Source: Nitrososphaeria archaeon (lineage in GTDB: Archaea; Thermoproteota; Nitrososphaeria; JACIWG01). Taken from it: a stretch of DNA of 15,486 nt. Positions 6,944 through 14,172 of this stretch are shown here, piece by piece. A model generated the notes under the pieces. It had not been told where the DNA came from. It ran no database searches and saw only the letters and a list, made by a program, of their open reading frames with translations. Every line of letters starts with the position of its first letter. The stretch's first letter is position 1. The stretch spans positions 1 to 15,486 of the forward strand of contig JARVJS010000082.1 in assembly GCA_029776125.1 (NCBI GenBank), read 5' to 3'. The position numbers were made by a program, and so were the translations under genes.

Positions 6944-8116
6944 TTGAAGGCAATAGTTTACGCTCACGAGCTTGGAATAAACTTGCTTAACGAATCATTA
7001 AAGACAATAGATAAAATAAACTATTCAAAAAACCCAGTAATAGAGTACCGGAAGTTTTTGAGAGGAGAGGAGGAAAAACTGGTTAACGCTTTAAAAAAGA
7101 AGATGGAAAGTTTGCCGATAAGTGCGGTGAAAGTTCAGACGCCCGAGCTAAGGAAAATATTTCTTGAAAAATTCAATAATGTAGAAGTTTTGTCCGAAGA
7201 AGAGATAGCTAAAATAGTTTCAAAAAAGATTGAGATAGCTCTTGAATCTGGTTTTGTGAAAAATGATGTGGAAGCATATCAGAAGATTAGAGAGTTCAGT
7301 CTAAAGCTTTCAGAGGAAAAAATTTCAGAGGAATCGACTAGACTAGACTTGCAGGCCATGCAGGCAATACAGGCGATCGATGAACTAGATAAAATGATAA
7401 ATGTTGTTGGAACAAGAGTTAAGGAATGGTATTCTATACACTTTCCCGAAATACTGCAATTCTATGACGACCCGCTTGAACTATGCAAGTTTGTCAGCGA
7501 AGTAGGAGACAGAAGAAGACTTCTAGAGGAAACTACTGCAATTTCAAAATTTTCAGAAAATAGGAGAAGAGCGATCTTAGAGGCTTCAAGAAATTCTAGA
7601 GGGGGAAGCTTTAGAGATATAGACATAGAAAGGCTGCAGTCTCTAGCAAATCTTGTCAAAGAAACAAGTGAAGTTAAAAAGAAAATGTCCGACTATCTGG
7701 AAAAAATAATGGGAAACATCGCACCAAACCTGACAAGAATACTGGGGCCAACAATAGGAGCAAGACTTATGGCAAAAGCAGGGGGGCTAGAGGAGCTTGC
7801 AAAGCTTCCATCGAGCACAATCCAAATTTTAGGGGCGGAAAAAGCAATATTTAGAGCGTTAAAGACTGGAGCAAAACCTCCAAAACATGGAATAATATTC
7901 CAGCATGCACTAGTTCATGGTTCACCAAAATGGCAAAGAGGAAAGATTGCTAGAGCACTAGCATCAAAGATAGCTATTGCAGCGAGAATCGACGTTTACA
8001 GGAAAGAACTTGATCCAAGCATAGAAAAGGATCTGATGGAAAGGATAAAAGAGATTAGGAGAACAAGCAAAAAGGAAAAGGTGAGAAGAGTTGGTTCAGG
8101 TAAGAACAGACAATAA
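6944..8116 (+). CDS. nop5: Nop5 (Nop56/58 homolog), C/D-box sRNP scaffold
   Basis: Nop5 is the scaffold of the archaeal C/D-box ribonucleoprotein that 2'-O-methylates rRNA and tRNA. It joins the L7Ae-bound guide RNA to fibrillarin. The 390-residue protein has an N-terminal fibrillarin-binding part (about 1-125), a long helical coiled-coil region (about 135-260) that mediates dimerisation, and the conserved NOP domain with GPTIGARLMAKAGG (268-281), the GAEKAIFRAL helix (297-306), and HGIIFQHALVHGSPKWQRGK (315-334) for RNA and L7Ae contact. The C-terminal tail is Lys/Arg-rich. The start is TTG, preceded by GTGGGA, and no in-frame ATG gives a complete N-terminus. The gene overlaps fibrillarin by 26 nt, the common archaeal order. 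Confidence 0.96.
   Translation: MKAIVYAHELGINLLNESLKTIDKINYSKNPVIEYRKFLRGEEEKLVNALKKKMESLPISAVKVQTPELRKIFLEKFNNVEVLSEEEIAKIVSKKIEIALESGFVKNDVEAYQKIREFSLKLSEEKISEESTRLDLQAMQAIQAIDELDKMINVVGTRVKEWYSIHFPEILQFYDDPLELCKFVSEVGDRRRLLEETTAISKFSENRRRAILEASRNSRGGSFRDIDIERLQSLANLVKETSEVKKKMSDYLEKIMGNIAPNLTRILGPTIGARLMAKAGGLEELAKLPSSTIQILGAEKAIFRALKTGAKPPKHGIIFQHALVHGSPKWQRGKIARALASKIAIAARIDVYRKELDPSIEKDLMERIKEIRRTSKKEKVRRVGSGKNRQ
8080..8085 (+). promoter_or_regulatory. Shine-Dalgarno site deciding the fibrillarin TTG start
   Basis: GGTGAG lies inside the 3' end of nop5, five nucleotides before the TTG at 8091. It supports initiation there, at a codon buried in the upstream gene. Confidence 0.65.
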
Positions 8117-8783
8117 TTTTAGCGGAGTATACTGGATAACTGAGAATGGACAGGAAAAGATTGCTACAGCAAACCTTGCCCAAGGCAAAAAGGTTTATGG
8201 AGAAAAATTAGTTTCATCCGGTGGTGTAGAATATAGGTTCTGGGACCCATTTAGAAGTAAGCTTGCTGCCGCAATAATAAACGGTTTAAAATTTTTCCCA
8301 TTCAAAGATGGGGTAAAGGTACTTTATTTGGGAGCATCAACTGGAACAACCGTAAGCCATGTTTCAGACATAGTTAAAGAAAACGGGATAGTTTTTGCAG
8401 TAGAATTTTCTGCAAGGGTAGCGAACGAGTTCATAGACAGGTGCGCAAAGTTTAGAAAAAACATTATCACAATAGTAGAGGATGCAAGAAGACCAGAAAA
8501 TTATGTTGGAATATTTGGTAAAGTTGATGTAGTATACTGTGATATTGCACAGCCAGACCAGACTGATATAGCAATAAAAAATTGTAAAATGTTTTTAAGA
8601 AAAGACGGAATCCTAATGCTTATTGTTAAGTCAAGAAGTATTGATGTAGTAAAAGAGCCCACCAAAATCTTTGAAGAAGAGGAGAGAAAGCTTAAATCCA
8701 GCGGATTTGAAGTGTTACAGAAAATTGAGTTAACACCATTCGATAAAGACCACGCCCTAATAGTTTCAAAGAAGCTTTTCTGA
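8091..8783 (+). CDS. flpA: Fibrillarin-like 2'-O-methyltransferase
   Basis: Fibrillarin is the catalytic subunit of the C/D-box complex. It transfers methyl from S-adenosylmethionine to the ribose 2'-OH chosen by the guide RNA. The 230-residue protein matches the archaeal length. Seen: the N-terminal beta region with YRFWDPFRSKLAAAI (48-62), SAM motif I YLGASTGTTVSH (79-90), VEFS (104-107), DVVYCDIAQPDQ (146-157) and a late IVKSRSID (178-185) with the catalytic Lys. The gene starts at TTG inside nop5 and overlaps it by 26 nt, so the partners are probably made in step. It ends directly against the convergent RNase HII gene, with stop codons at adjoining positions and no gap. Confidence 0.96.
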   Translation: MVQVRTDNNFSGVYWITENGQEKIATANLAQGKKVYGEKLVSSGGVEYRFWDPFRSKLAAAIINGLKFFPFKDGVKVLYLGASTGTTVSHVSDIVKENGIVFAVEFSARVANEFIDRCAKFRKNIITIVEDARRPENYVGIFGKVDVVYCDIAQPDQTDIAIKNCKMFLRKDGILMLIVKSRSIDVVKEPTKIFEEEERKLKSSGFEVLQKIELTPFDKDHALIVSKKLF

Positions 8784-9455
8784 TCATTTGAAATCATCTA
8801 AACTTTTTGAACCAATCCTCTTAAGAGACTTCCACGAGAGCCTTACAAAATCCGGTAAATGACCCCTAGTTTCAAGCCACCTTTTAACAAAAGCTCTAGT
8901 CTTAGGATCCGATGGATAACCGCTCCCGATTTCTCCATAAGATTGCTCAAGCTCCTTTATCTTCCTATCCCTAGTAACCTTAGCAATAATACTCGCTGCA
9001 GAAACTATAGGATACTTTTTATCAGCATAATTTTCTGCAACGATACTAATATTTGAACCAACAAGCTCCTTAATAATGTTAGCAAAACGTTTGCACATGA
9101 TATCCGGAGAATCGACATAAACAAGGTTGGCTTCAATTTCACAAATAATCTTGGCCATCACCTTTGCTTCAAGATAATTTAGCTTATGCAACCTTTTACC
9201 ATGTAAAACATATTCATCTATTTCCCTCGGAGAAACTTCAACAACATAAACCTTTTTAGCTAAACCCAAAATAACATCATAAAGACTACTTCTTGAAGAG
9301 GGTGAAAGAAGCTTTGAATCCTTCACACCAGCCTCTACAAGAGAAGAAACTTTAGAGGATTGAATAGAAACACCAGCTACAACAAGAGGACCGATAAGGG
9401 AACCTCTACCAGCCTCGTCAACACCACCAACAATAAGCTCGTCCAAGAAAATCAC
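8784..9455 (-). CDS. rnhB: Ribonuclease HII
   Basis: RNase HII cuts the RNA strand of RNA-DNA hybrids and removes ribonucleotides misincorporated in DNA. The 223-residue protein shows GGVDEAGRGSLIGPLVVAG (10-28), with catalytic Asp13 and Glu14 and the GRG motif that senses the RNA-DNA junction. Asp115 is in VYVDS, and Asp163 in SAASIIAKVTRD (152-163) completes the DEDD active site. The length fits archaeal RNase HII. The start is GTG at 9455, three nucleotides after the THEP1 stop. A TTG four codons in (MDELIVGG) is also possible. It is the second gene of a two-gene unit with THEP1 and converges with fibrillarin. Confidence 0.95.
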   Translation of the reverse strand: MIFLDELIVGGVDEAGRGSLIGPLVVAGVSIQSSKVSSLVEAGVKDSKLLSPSSRSSLYDVILGLAKKVYVVEVSPREIDEYVLHGKRLHKLNYLEAKVMAKIICEIEANLVYVDSPDIMCKRFANIIKELVGSNISIVAENYADKKYPIVSAASIIAKVTRDRKIKELEQSYGEIGSGYPSDPKTRAFVKRWLETRGHLPDFVRLSWKSLKRIGSKSLDDFK

Positions 9456-9458
9456 ACA

Positions 9459-10004
9459 TCAGATAGACGAGACAATTTCTTCAACAATAGTCTTAGGCAA
9501 AACATTCCTATTTTCAAATGTTATTTCATAAACTTTAATGTCAGGAGAACTGGATATCCTTTCAATTATAGGATCCCTCATTCTCTTGTGAACAGAACCT
9601 ACAACAGGCTTATTGCATGAAAGTAAAGCCTCAACAGCTCGCCTAACTTCAGGAGATAGAAGCTCCATCGGCCCAACCTCATCACATACAACGATATCGG
9701 AGAAGTCTATAGCATACAAAATGGATGCAGCAAAAATGTTCTTTAAATCGTTCAAATTAACAAAATATTTTCCAACCTTCGGACCACTCCTAAACTTTGT
9801 AGAAGCCAAAACACCCCTAACATTATCATTCAAACTTAAAATTTCAAAACCAACACGAACACCTCTTTCCCTAACATCACGTGTTATAACACCACCGACA
9901 ATATACCCTTTAGACTTAAGTTCAAAAACAACTTTACTAATCAAAGTAGTCTTACCAACACCAGGATCTCCCGTAACAAATATCTTTTTAGACAAGACCG
10001 TCAA
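9459..10004 (-). CDS. THEP1-family nucleoside-triphosphatase / nucleotide kinase
   Basis: THEP1 proteins are small P-loop NTPases found in archaea and some bacteria and eukaryotes. They hydrolyse NTPs in vitro, and their cellular role is unclear. This 181-residue protein has Walker A GDPGVGKTT (12-20), the family segment GYIVGGVITRDVRERGVRVGF split over about 33-53, Walker B VVCDEVGPMEL with the DE-GPMEL family motif (about 105-115), and SVHKR near residue 138. The first frame start is TTG at 10004; a second TTG at 9995 gives the more usual MSKKIFVTG. A TATA-like stretch (10021-10030) sits at leaderless distance. It is followed after 3 nt by the RNase HII gene. Confidence 0.9.
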   Translation of the reverse strand: MTVLSKKIFVTGDPGVGKTTLISKVVFELKSKGYIVGGVITRDVRERGVRVGFEILSLNDNVRGVLASTKFRSGPKVGKYFVNLNDLKNIFAASILYAIDFSDIVVCDEVGPMELLSPEVRRAVEALLSCNKPVVGSVHKRMRDPIIERISSSPDIKVYEITFENRNVLPKTIVEEIVSSI

Positions 10005-10020
10005 TAAAGGTATAAACCAA

Positions 10021-10030
10021 ATATATTTAT
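10021..10030 (-). promoter_or_regulatory. TATA box for THEP1-rnhB
   Basis: ATAAATATAT on the minus strand is centred about 22 nt before the TTG at 10004 and 31 nt before the TTG at 9995. Either start would be leaderless or nearly so. It occupies one half of a 56-nt divergent gap. Confidence 0.45.
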
Positions 10031-10034
10031 GTAG

Positions 10035-10042
10035 TTTTATAT
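10035..10042 (+). promoter_or_regulatory. TATA box for nth-trm1
   Basis: TTTTATAT is centred about 23 nt before the TTG at 10061, which predicts leaderless transcription of nth. It is separate from, but within 10 nt of, the opposing THEP1 TATA box. Confidence 0.45.
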
Positions 10043-10060
10043 GGGAAAAATAAGATTAAA

Positions 10061-10735
10061 TTGGAGCCAAACAAAATAATAAAAATAATAGTTGATGAGA
10101 TGAAGATTGAGAAAAATGTTAATGACACAAGCGCATTCGAAACACTTGTAACCACAATAATATCACAAAATACAAATGACAAAAATACAGAAAAAGCCGT
10201 CAAGCTTTTAAAGAAAGAGATTGGACTAGATATCGAATCAATACTTTTAGCAAAAAGAGAGAAAATCATCGAATGTTTGAAGCCTGCGGGGCTATATAAT
10301 ATTAAGGTACCAAGAATAATTGAATTGGCTAAAAAGATTAAAAATGAGTTAGGTGATGAAAGAAAATTGGATTTAATGAGTGATGAGGAAATAATAGATT
10401 TTCTTTCAAAAATCAAAGGAATAGGCCCTAAAACTATTGACATATTCCTCGCATTTAAAAGAGGAAGGGACATAATTCCAGTTGATACACATGTGAGTAG
10501 AGTTTCCAAGAGACTGGGAATAGCTGATAAAAAAGATGGGTACTTTGAAATAAGAAAAAAGCTTGAGGAAATAGTTCCGAAGGGGGAAAGACTAAAAACA
10601 CACTTTGCACTAATAACGTTCGGAAGAAGGGTTTGCACGGCAAAAGATCCAAAGTGTACCATGTGCCCAGTCAAAGACAACTGTCCCTCAAGTAAACAAT
10701 TTTTATCCTATCAAAGGAAAGTGGAGACAGTATGA
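10061..10735 (+). CDS. nth: Endonuclease III (DNA glycosylase/AP lyase)
   Basis: Endonuclease III removes oxidised pyrimidines and nicks the resulting abasic site in base-excision repair. The 224-residue protein has TTIISQNTND (31-40), the helix-hairpin-helix IKGIGPKTID (118-127) with the Schiff-base Lys124, the catalytic Asp142 in VDTHVSRVSKRLG (141-153), and a C-terminal 4Fe-4S site Cys192-X6-Cys199-X2-Cys202-X5-Cys208, exactly the family spacing. The length is normal. The start is TTG at 10061 at leaderless distance from a TATA box; the first in-frame ATG (codon 14) would remove the first helix. The stop overlaps the trm1 ATG by 4 nt (ATGA), so the two are coupled although their roles differ. 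Confidence 0.95.
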   Translation: MEPNKIIKIIVDEMKIEKNVNDTSAFETLVTTIISQNTNDKNTEKAVKLLKKEIGLDIESILLAKREKIIECLKPAGLYNIKVPRIIELAKKIKNELGDERKLDLMSDEEIIDFLSKIKGIGPKTIDIFLAFKRGRDIIPVDTHVSRVSKRLGIADKKDGYFEIRKKLEEIVPKGERLKTHFALITFGRRVCTAKDPKCTMCPVKDNCPSSKQFLSYQRKVETV

Positions 10736-11889
10736 GTACTGGGCTAACACAGTATACAGAAGGCAAATCAATTCTACTTGTTCCAGAAGAAAGTTTAACA
10801 TCAAATGTGCCGCCGATGCAGCCAGCATTTTTTAACCCAAGAGGAGTAGAAAGTAGAGACCTATCAATAATCGTCTACCAAACATTTTATAATCAAGTTA
10901 AAAAAAGTTTACAGTTCCTTGACATATTATGTGGTATAGGGGCTAGAGGAATCAGAGTCGCAAAAGAAACAGATATAGAAAAAATTTATTTAAATGATAT
11001 AAACCCAAATGCAATAGAAATAGCAAAAAAGAATGCTGAAATGAACCATGTTATTGGAAAATGCTTTTTTTCAAACGATTATGCAGAACACTTTCTAGCA
11101 TCAAGTAGAAAGGAAGGAAACTACTTCGACATAATCGATGTTGACCCATTTGGGACACCAACACCCTTCATTGAAGATGTAGTAAGAACTGTTAGAAGGA
11201 ATGGAATGATATCGCTTACAGCAACAGACACCCCAGTATTGTGCGGAATACATGAGAAGACAGCCTTAAGAAAATATTATGGTAGACCATTAAGAACAGA
11301 ATACTGCCACGAGATAGGGTTAAGATTACTGTATAGCGCCCTAGCTTTTGCAGCAGCAAGATACGACAAGGGCATAAAACCAATATTCTGCCACTCAACC
11401 AGACACTATCTTAGAGTGTATGCAATTATAATCGAAGGAGCAGAGGAAGGAGACAAATGTTTAGAGGAAATAGGCTATATTGGACACTGCAGTATGTGCC
11501 ATGATAGAATAAGACTATATGAGAATAGTGGGGTCTGCAGAAAATGTGGACAAAAACTTCATGTAGCAGGCCCATTATGGGTTGGAAAAATTTTTGAAAA
11601 AAATTTTGTTAAAGCTATGGAAGATACTGCAAAAAAATTGGGTTATAAAAAATATTTGAGAATGATAAACTTGGCTTATATTGAAGCAGACGGCCCAATC
11701 TCATACCATCTTGTTAGCGTAGTATGTGACAGACTACAAATTACAACTCCAGCAATAGATAGGGTTGTTGAGAAGCTTAGAGATAAAGGATATTTTGCAA
11801 CAAGAACAATATTGAATAGTAAGGGAATCAGGACAGACGCTCCAATAAACGTTATAGAAGAAATTTTATTAAAATTAGCCAAGATATGA
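10732..11889 (+). CDS. trm1: tRNA (guanine-26 N2) dimethyltransferase Trm1
   Basis: Trm1 methylates guanine-26 of tRNA at N2, twice, using S-adenosylmethionine; this prevents tRNA misfolding at the hinge. The 385-residue protein shows the family start YTEGKSILLVPE (8-19), FFNPRGVESRDLSI (33-46), SAM motif FLDILCGIGARGIR (62-75), LNDINPNAIE (87-96), the catalytic IDVDPFGTPTPF (135-146) and STRHYLRVY (222-230). Four cysteines, C253, C256, C269 and C272 (CSMC and CRKC), form a zinc knuckle. The C-terminal domain is winged-helix-like. It is the second gene of the nth operon and converges with rlmE, overlapping it by 15 nt. No truncation is visible. Confidence 0.96.
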   Translation: MSTGLTQYTEGKSILLVPEESLTSNVPPMQPAFFNPRGVESRDLSIIVYQTFYNQVKKSLQFLDILCGIGARGIRVAKETDIEKIYLNDINPNAIEIAKKNAEMNHVIGKCFFSNDYAEHFLASSRKEGNYFDIIDVDPFGTPTPFIEDVVRTVRRNGMISLTATDTPVLCGIHEKTALRKYYGRPLRTEYCHEIGLRLLYSALAFAAARYDKGIKPIFCHSTRHYLRVYAIIIEGAEEGDKCLEEIGYIGHCSMCHDRIRLYENSGVCRKCGQKLHVAGPLWVGKIFEKNFVKAMEDTAKKLGYKKYLRMINLAYIEADGPISYHLVSVVCDRLQITTPAIDRVVEKLRDKGYFATRTILNSKGIRTDAPINVIEEILLKLAKI

Positions 11890-12471
11890 TAGGCACACGA
11901 AATACAATTCACTACTTTCCTTTCTACTTGCAGAAGGTTTAGTAAGATAGACTTCTTCAAAAATACTGTTTAGCCTACTTCGTACAAGATCAAGATATGG
12001 ACCTTGAAAGACCTTCAATAAACAATGTCCACCAGGCTTTAAAATATGTGGAAGCATATCGACCACCTTTAAAGTAAGGTCTATCTGTTTAGTATGATCA
12101 ACCTCCCAAACACCGCTAATGTTGGGTGATATGTCAGAGAGAACAACATTCACTTCACTTAAAACACATTCTTTAACAACATCTAGAGCATTAGGCAAGG
12201 AGACATCAAGAACATACGTGAAGACATTCGGTAAACCTATTTCAACAGCCTTTATGTCGAAGCCGAAAACTTTGCCCTTCGAACCAACATATTTGCTTGC
12301 CACCTGCAGCCACCCCCCTGGAGCACACCCAAAATCTATTACATAATCCCCAGGCCTAATTAGACCATATTTTTTAACCAGTTCAATAAGTTTGTATGCA
12401 GCCCTACTCCTGTATCCCTCCTCCCTAGCCTTTCTTCTGTAAAAGTCACGCCGAGCTTGACTTAGCTTCAA
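11875..12471 (-). CDS. rlmE: RlmE/FtsJ-type rRNA 2'-O-methyltransferase
   Basis: This is the RrmJ/FtsJ family enzyme that methylates the 2'-OH of a uridine in the 23S rRNA A-loop. The 198-residue protein carries YRSRAAYKLIEL (20-31) with catalytic Lys27, SAM motif VIDFGCAPGGWLQVAS (44-59), DISPN (113-117) with Asp113, LLKVFQG (151-157) with Lys153, and SSELYFVC (186-193) with Glu188. The K-D-K-E tetrad is complete. It begins at TTG inside the end of the TFE-beta gene (26-nt overlap), so it depends on translation of that gene or reinitiation. It ends 15 nt inside convergent trm1. In some TACK archaea the homolog may act on other RNAs; the target here is by homology. Confidence 0.93.
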   Translation of the reverse strand: MKLSQARRDFYRRKAREEGYRSRAAYKLIELVKKYGLIRPGDYVIDFGCAPGGWLQVASKYVGSKGKVFGFDIKAVEIGLPNVFTYVLDVSLPNALDVVKECVLSEVNVVLSDISPNISGVWEVDHTKQIDLTLKVVDMLPHILKPGGHCLLKVFQGPYLDLVRSRLNSIFEEVYLTKPSASRKESSELYFVCLSYLG

Positions 12472-12937
12472 CCTTCATCATAACCTTGTTTGCAGCATAC
12501 TCTTTTCTAACCCAATCCTCCAGCATCCTACAAGTTTTTGGCGTTATCTTACCATCTTCTGAACACTGTTCAACAAGCTTACATGTTAAACAGGGAGAAT
12601 TTCTTATAGAAGCAGTCTTTATTGGCATACGTATTGGATAAAGCCTGTAAGTCCATCTACCATTTTCAAGAACCTTCTCACGCCTGATCATGCCACGTTT
12701 TTCAAGCCTTATGGCAAGCCTACTACCATCTCTGCTCGTCAAATTCAATTCCTTCCAAAGCTGGCTCTGAAGAATACCCTCCATGCCATGTTCTACAATA
12801 GCCTTATAGGTTCTCGAAGTAAGGTCCAGTTCTTCATCCTCACTTTTTATTGCGGACGGAGCAGACTCTAAAGATTCTCCCCTTTCTTCTTCTAAAACCT
12901 CATCTGCAACATCATCATTAGAACACATGGACAGCAT
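12446..12937 (-). CDS. Transcription factor TFE-beta (RPC39/RPC34 homolog)
   Basis: TFE-beta pairs with TFE-alpha to help RNA polymerase open promoters; it is the archaeal relative of Pol III subunit RPC39. The 163-residue protein has an acidic, low-complexity N-terminus (about 10-38), a winged helix (about 42-100: GILQSQLWKELNLTS at 54-68, then SRLAIRLEKRGMIRRE at 72-87, then a wing ending WTYRLY) and a cysteine domain C116-X2-C119-X5-C125-X10-C136 followed by LEDW. RPC39 ends with the same CX2CX5CX10C spacing, with I(S/T)P before the last Cys and a Trp after it; it binds 4Fe-4S there. A plain B-block/MarR-like regulator is the alternative. GGAGGTG (minus 12945-12939) sits 2 nt before the ATG at 12937 and 11 nt before a second ATG at 12928, so the start is open. 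It lies directly after tfb and overlaps rlmE. Confidence 0.78.
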   Translation of the reverse strand: MLSMCSNDDVADEVLEEERGESLESAPSAIKSEDEELDLTSRTYKAIVEHGMEGILQSQLWKELNLTSRDGSRLAIRLEKRGMIRREKVLENGRWTYRLYPIRMPIKTASIRNSPCLTCKLVEQCSEDGKITPKTCRMLEDWVRKEYAANKVMMKVEAKSSSA

Positions 12938-12955
12938 ACACCTCCAAAAAGGACT

Positions 12956-12972
12956 ATTAAAAATATTAAATT
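12956..12972 (-). promoter_or_regulatory. TATA-like element before TFE-beta
   Basis: The 17-nt minus-strand stretch AATTTAATATTTTTAAT is centred about 27 nt before the ATG at 12937, in the 56-nt gap after tfb. It could give TFE-beta and rlmE their own leaderless transcript in addition to read-through from tfb. Confidence 0.35.
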
Positions 12973-12993
12973 AGAACTTGCCTATAATGTTTA

Positions 12994-13920
12994 CTATTTT
13001 AGTGAATCAAATTCAACAATTATATCAAAATTTTGTAAAATTTCTCTGACCCTATTTCTTACAGTCAAGGGAGTAACATTTAAGCAAGATGCAAGATCAT
13101 CTGAGGACACGGGCTCATCATACAATGTCGAAGAAATGTATACGCAAGCAGCAGCTAAACCAGCAGGGTTTTTTCCATGAGAAAATTTTGACGCTTCAAC
13201 TTTTGAGGAAAGGGCTAACGCAAGACGCTCGGTTTTAGTTGAAAGATTAAGGAGATTAGAAGCCTTAGTAACATAGTTGGAGACCGTAGGCCTTTTTATG
13301 GAAGATGTTGGAAAATTTTGGGCTAGTAAACGATAATATTTTGCAACATCCTTCTTTTTTAAGCCAGCAGCTTCAGAAACTTCTTTTAAGGATCGGTTAA
13401 AGTTGCATATTCTGCAGCTAAGATACACAAGTGCTGCAGAAATCTCTCTTTGACCCTTATTTTTTAGAAAAAGTCGAACATCCTTCGAGTGAACAAAGTA
13501 TGCTGCAGTTTCAGCAACATTATTTGGCAGAGAAAGCTTTTTACTCAAATCGTCTATTTTTTCCAGAATCTGTACAAGTGAACGTTCTTCAGAATTCATT
13601 CTAACTATAGAGGATGCAGCTTTAATGTTCTTGAAATCACCACCTTTTGAACTCCCATATGGCTTTTTCCCTATAAAGGTTGTTAAACCTTCATCATGTA
13701 AGAGATACGTCATGGGGGCGCCAACTCTAACCTTCTTCTGCTTATCCTCCAAATCTATAGCCTTCCATTCAGGACGTTCGTCAACAACATGATCCTTTAT
13801 AACAACACCACATTTTGGGCATAAAAGTTCTCCAGAATTTAGGTCAAAAATAAGCCTATGCCCGCATACATCACAAACTTTAGACTCAGACTCTTTTTCT
13901 TCCAATATTCTCTTCACCAT
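12994..13920 (-). CDS. tfb: Transcription initiation factor B (TFB, TFIIB homolog)
   Basis: TFB bridges the TBP-bound promoter and RNA polymerase. The 308-residue protein has the zinc ribbon Cys16-X2-Cys19 and Cys34-X2-Cys37, then ERPEWKAID (48-56), a B-reader KVRVGAPMTYLLHDEGLTTF (63-82), and two cyclin folds (about 112-205 and 210-303). The second holds the classic HGKNPAGLAAACVYIS (248-263). The linker (about 84-110) is shorter than usual and lacks the RxRKW-type motif, so this may be a divergent TFB. The first start, ATG at 13920, overlaps gar1 by 35 nt. A GGTGA site lies 8 nt before a TTG at codon 6 (13905), which is an equally plausible start. It sits between gar1 and TFE-beta in the information-processing cluster. 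Confidence 0.95.
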   Translation of the reverse strand: MVKRILEEKESESKVCDVCGHRLIFDLNSGELLCPKCGVVIKDHVVDERPEWKAIDLEDKQKKVRVGAPMTYLLHDEGLTTFIGKKPYGSSKGGDFKNIKAASSIVRMNSEERSLVQILEKIDDLSKKLSLPNNVAETAAYFVHSKDVRLFLKNKGQREISAALVYLSCRICNFNRSLKEVSEAAGLKKKDVAKYYRLLAQNFPTSSIKRPTVSNYVTKASNLLNLSTKTERLALALSSKVEASKFSHGKNPAGLAAACVYISSTLYDEPVSSDDLASCLNVTPLTVRNRVREILQNFDIIVEFDSLK

Positions 13921-14140
13921 TCTTCACATACAAGGTTTTTCCTAAAAGTTTACGAATCCTGTCAGTTGTAGGCTTAACAAGAACATATGGCGAGTTTACA
14001 GGCCCGAAAGTTTCTATAACAAAACCAACCTTCCTACCCTCATCATCATATACTGTAAGTGAAGGTTTAAAAAATTCTGTAGTTTTTAAAACAAGATTCC
14101 CGCTTTTAGCCTTATGTAGAACAATACCTAGTTTTTTCAC
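13886..14140 (-). CDS. gar1: Gar1, H/ACA ribonucleoprotein subunit
   Basis: Gar1 is the subunit of the H/ACA complex (with Cbf5, Nop10 and L7Ae) that aids substrate loading and turnover during guide-RNA-directed pseudouridylation. The 84-residue protein has the Gar1 beta-barrel core: KVGFVIETFGPVNSPYVLVKP (split over 37-57) matches the family pattern GxVxxxFGPVxxPYVxVKP, followed by LLGKTLYV (65-72). The glycine/arginine-rich tails of the eukaryotic protein are absent, as is normal in archaea. The start is GTG at 14140, at leaderless distance from an AT-rich TTTAAATT stretch near 14164-14171. Its 3' end overlaps tfb, a gar1-tfb linkage also found in other archaea. Confidence 0.92.
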   Translation of the reverse strand: MKKLGIVLHKAKSGNLVLKTTEFFKPSLTVYDDEGRKVGFVIETFGPVNSPYVLVKPTTDRIRKLLGKTLYVKNGEENIGRKRV

Positions 14141-14172
14141 AACATGTTAACCAAAAGCATACAATTTAAACT

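Noticed and set aside
9613..10053. 146-codon plus-strand ORF opposite THEP1
   Set aside because: THEP1 has intact Walker motifs; this frame has no recognisable domain and runs through the divergent promoter region.
10092..10390. Several TGATGA stretches resembling C boxes of C/D guide RNAs
   Set aside because: They lie inside the nth coding frame and encode ordinary Asp/Glu codons; no matching D boxes at guide-RNA spacing were seen.
10027..10680. 217-codon minus-strand ORF opposite nth
   Set aside because: Low-complexity Ser/Leu/Phe/Ile composition is typical of the antisense of an AT-rich gene, and nth on the other strand has all its catalytic and cluster residues.
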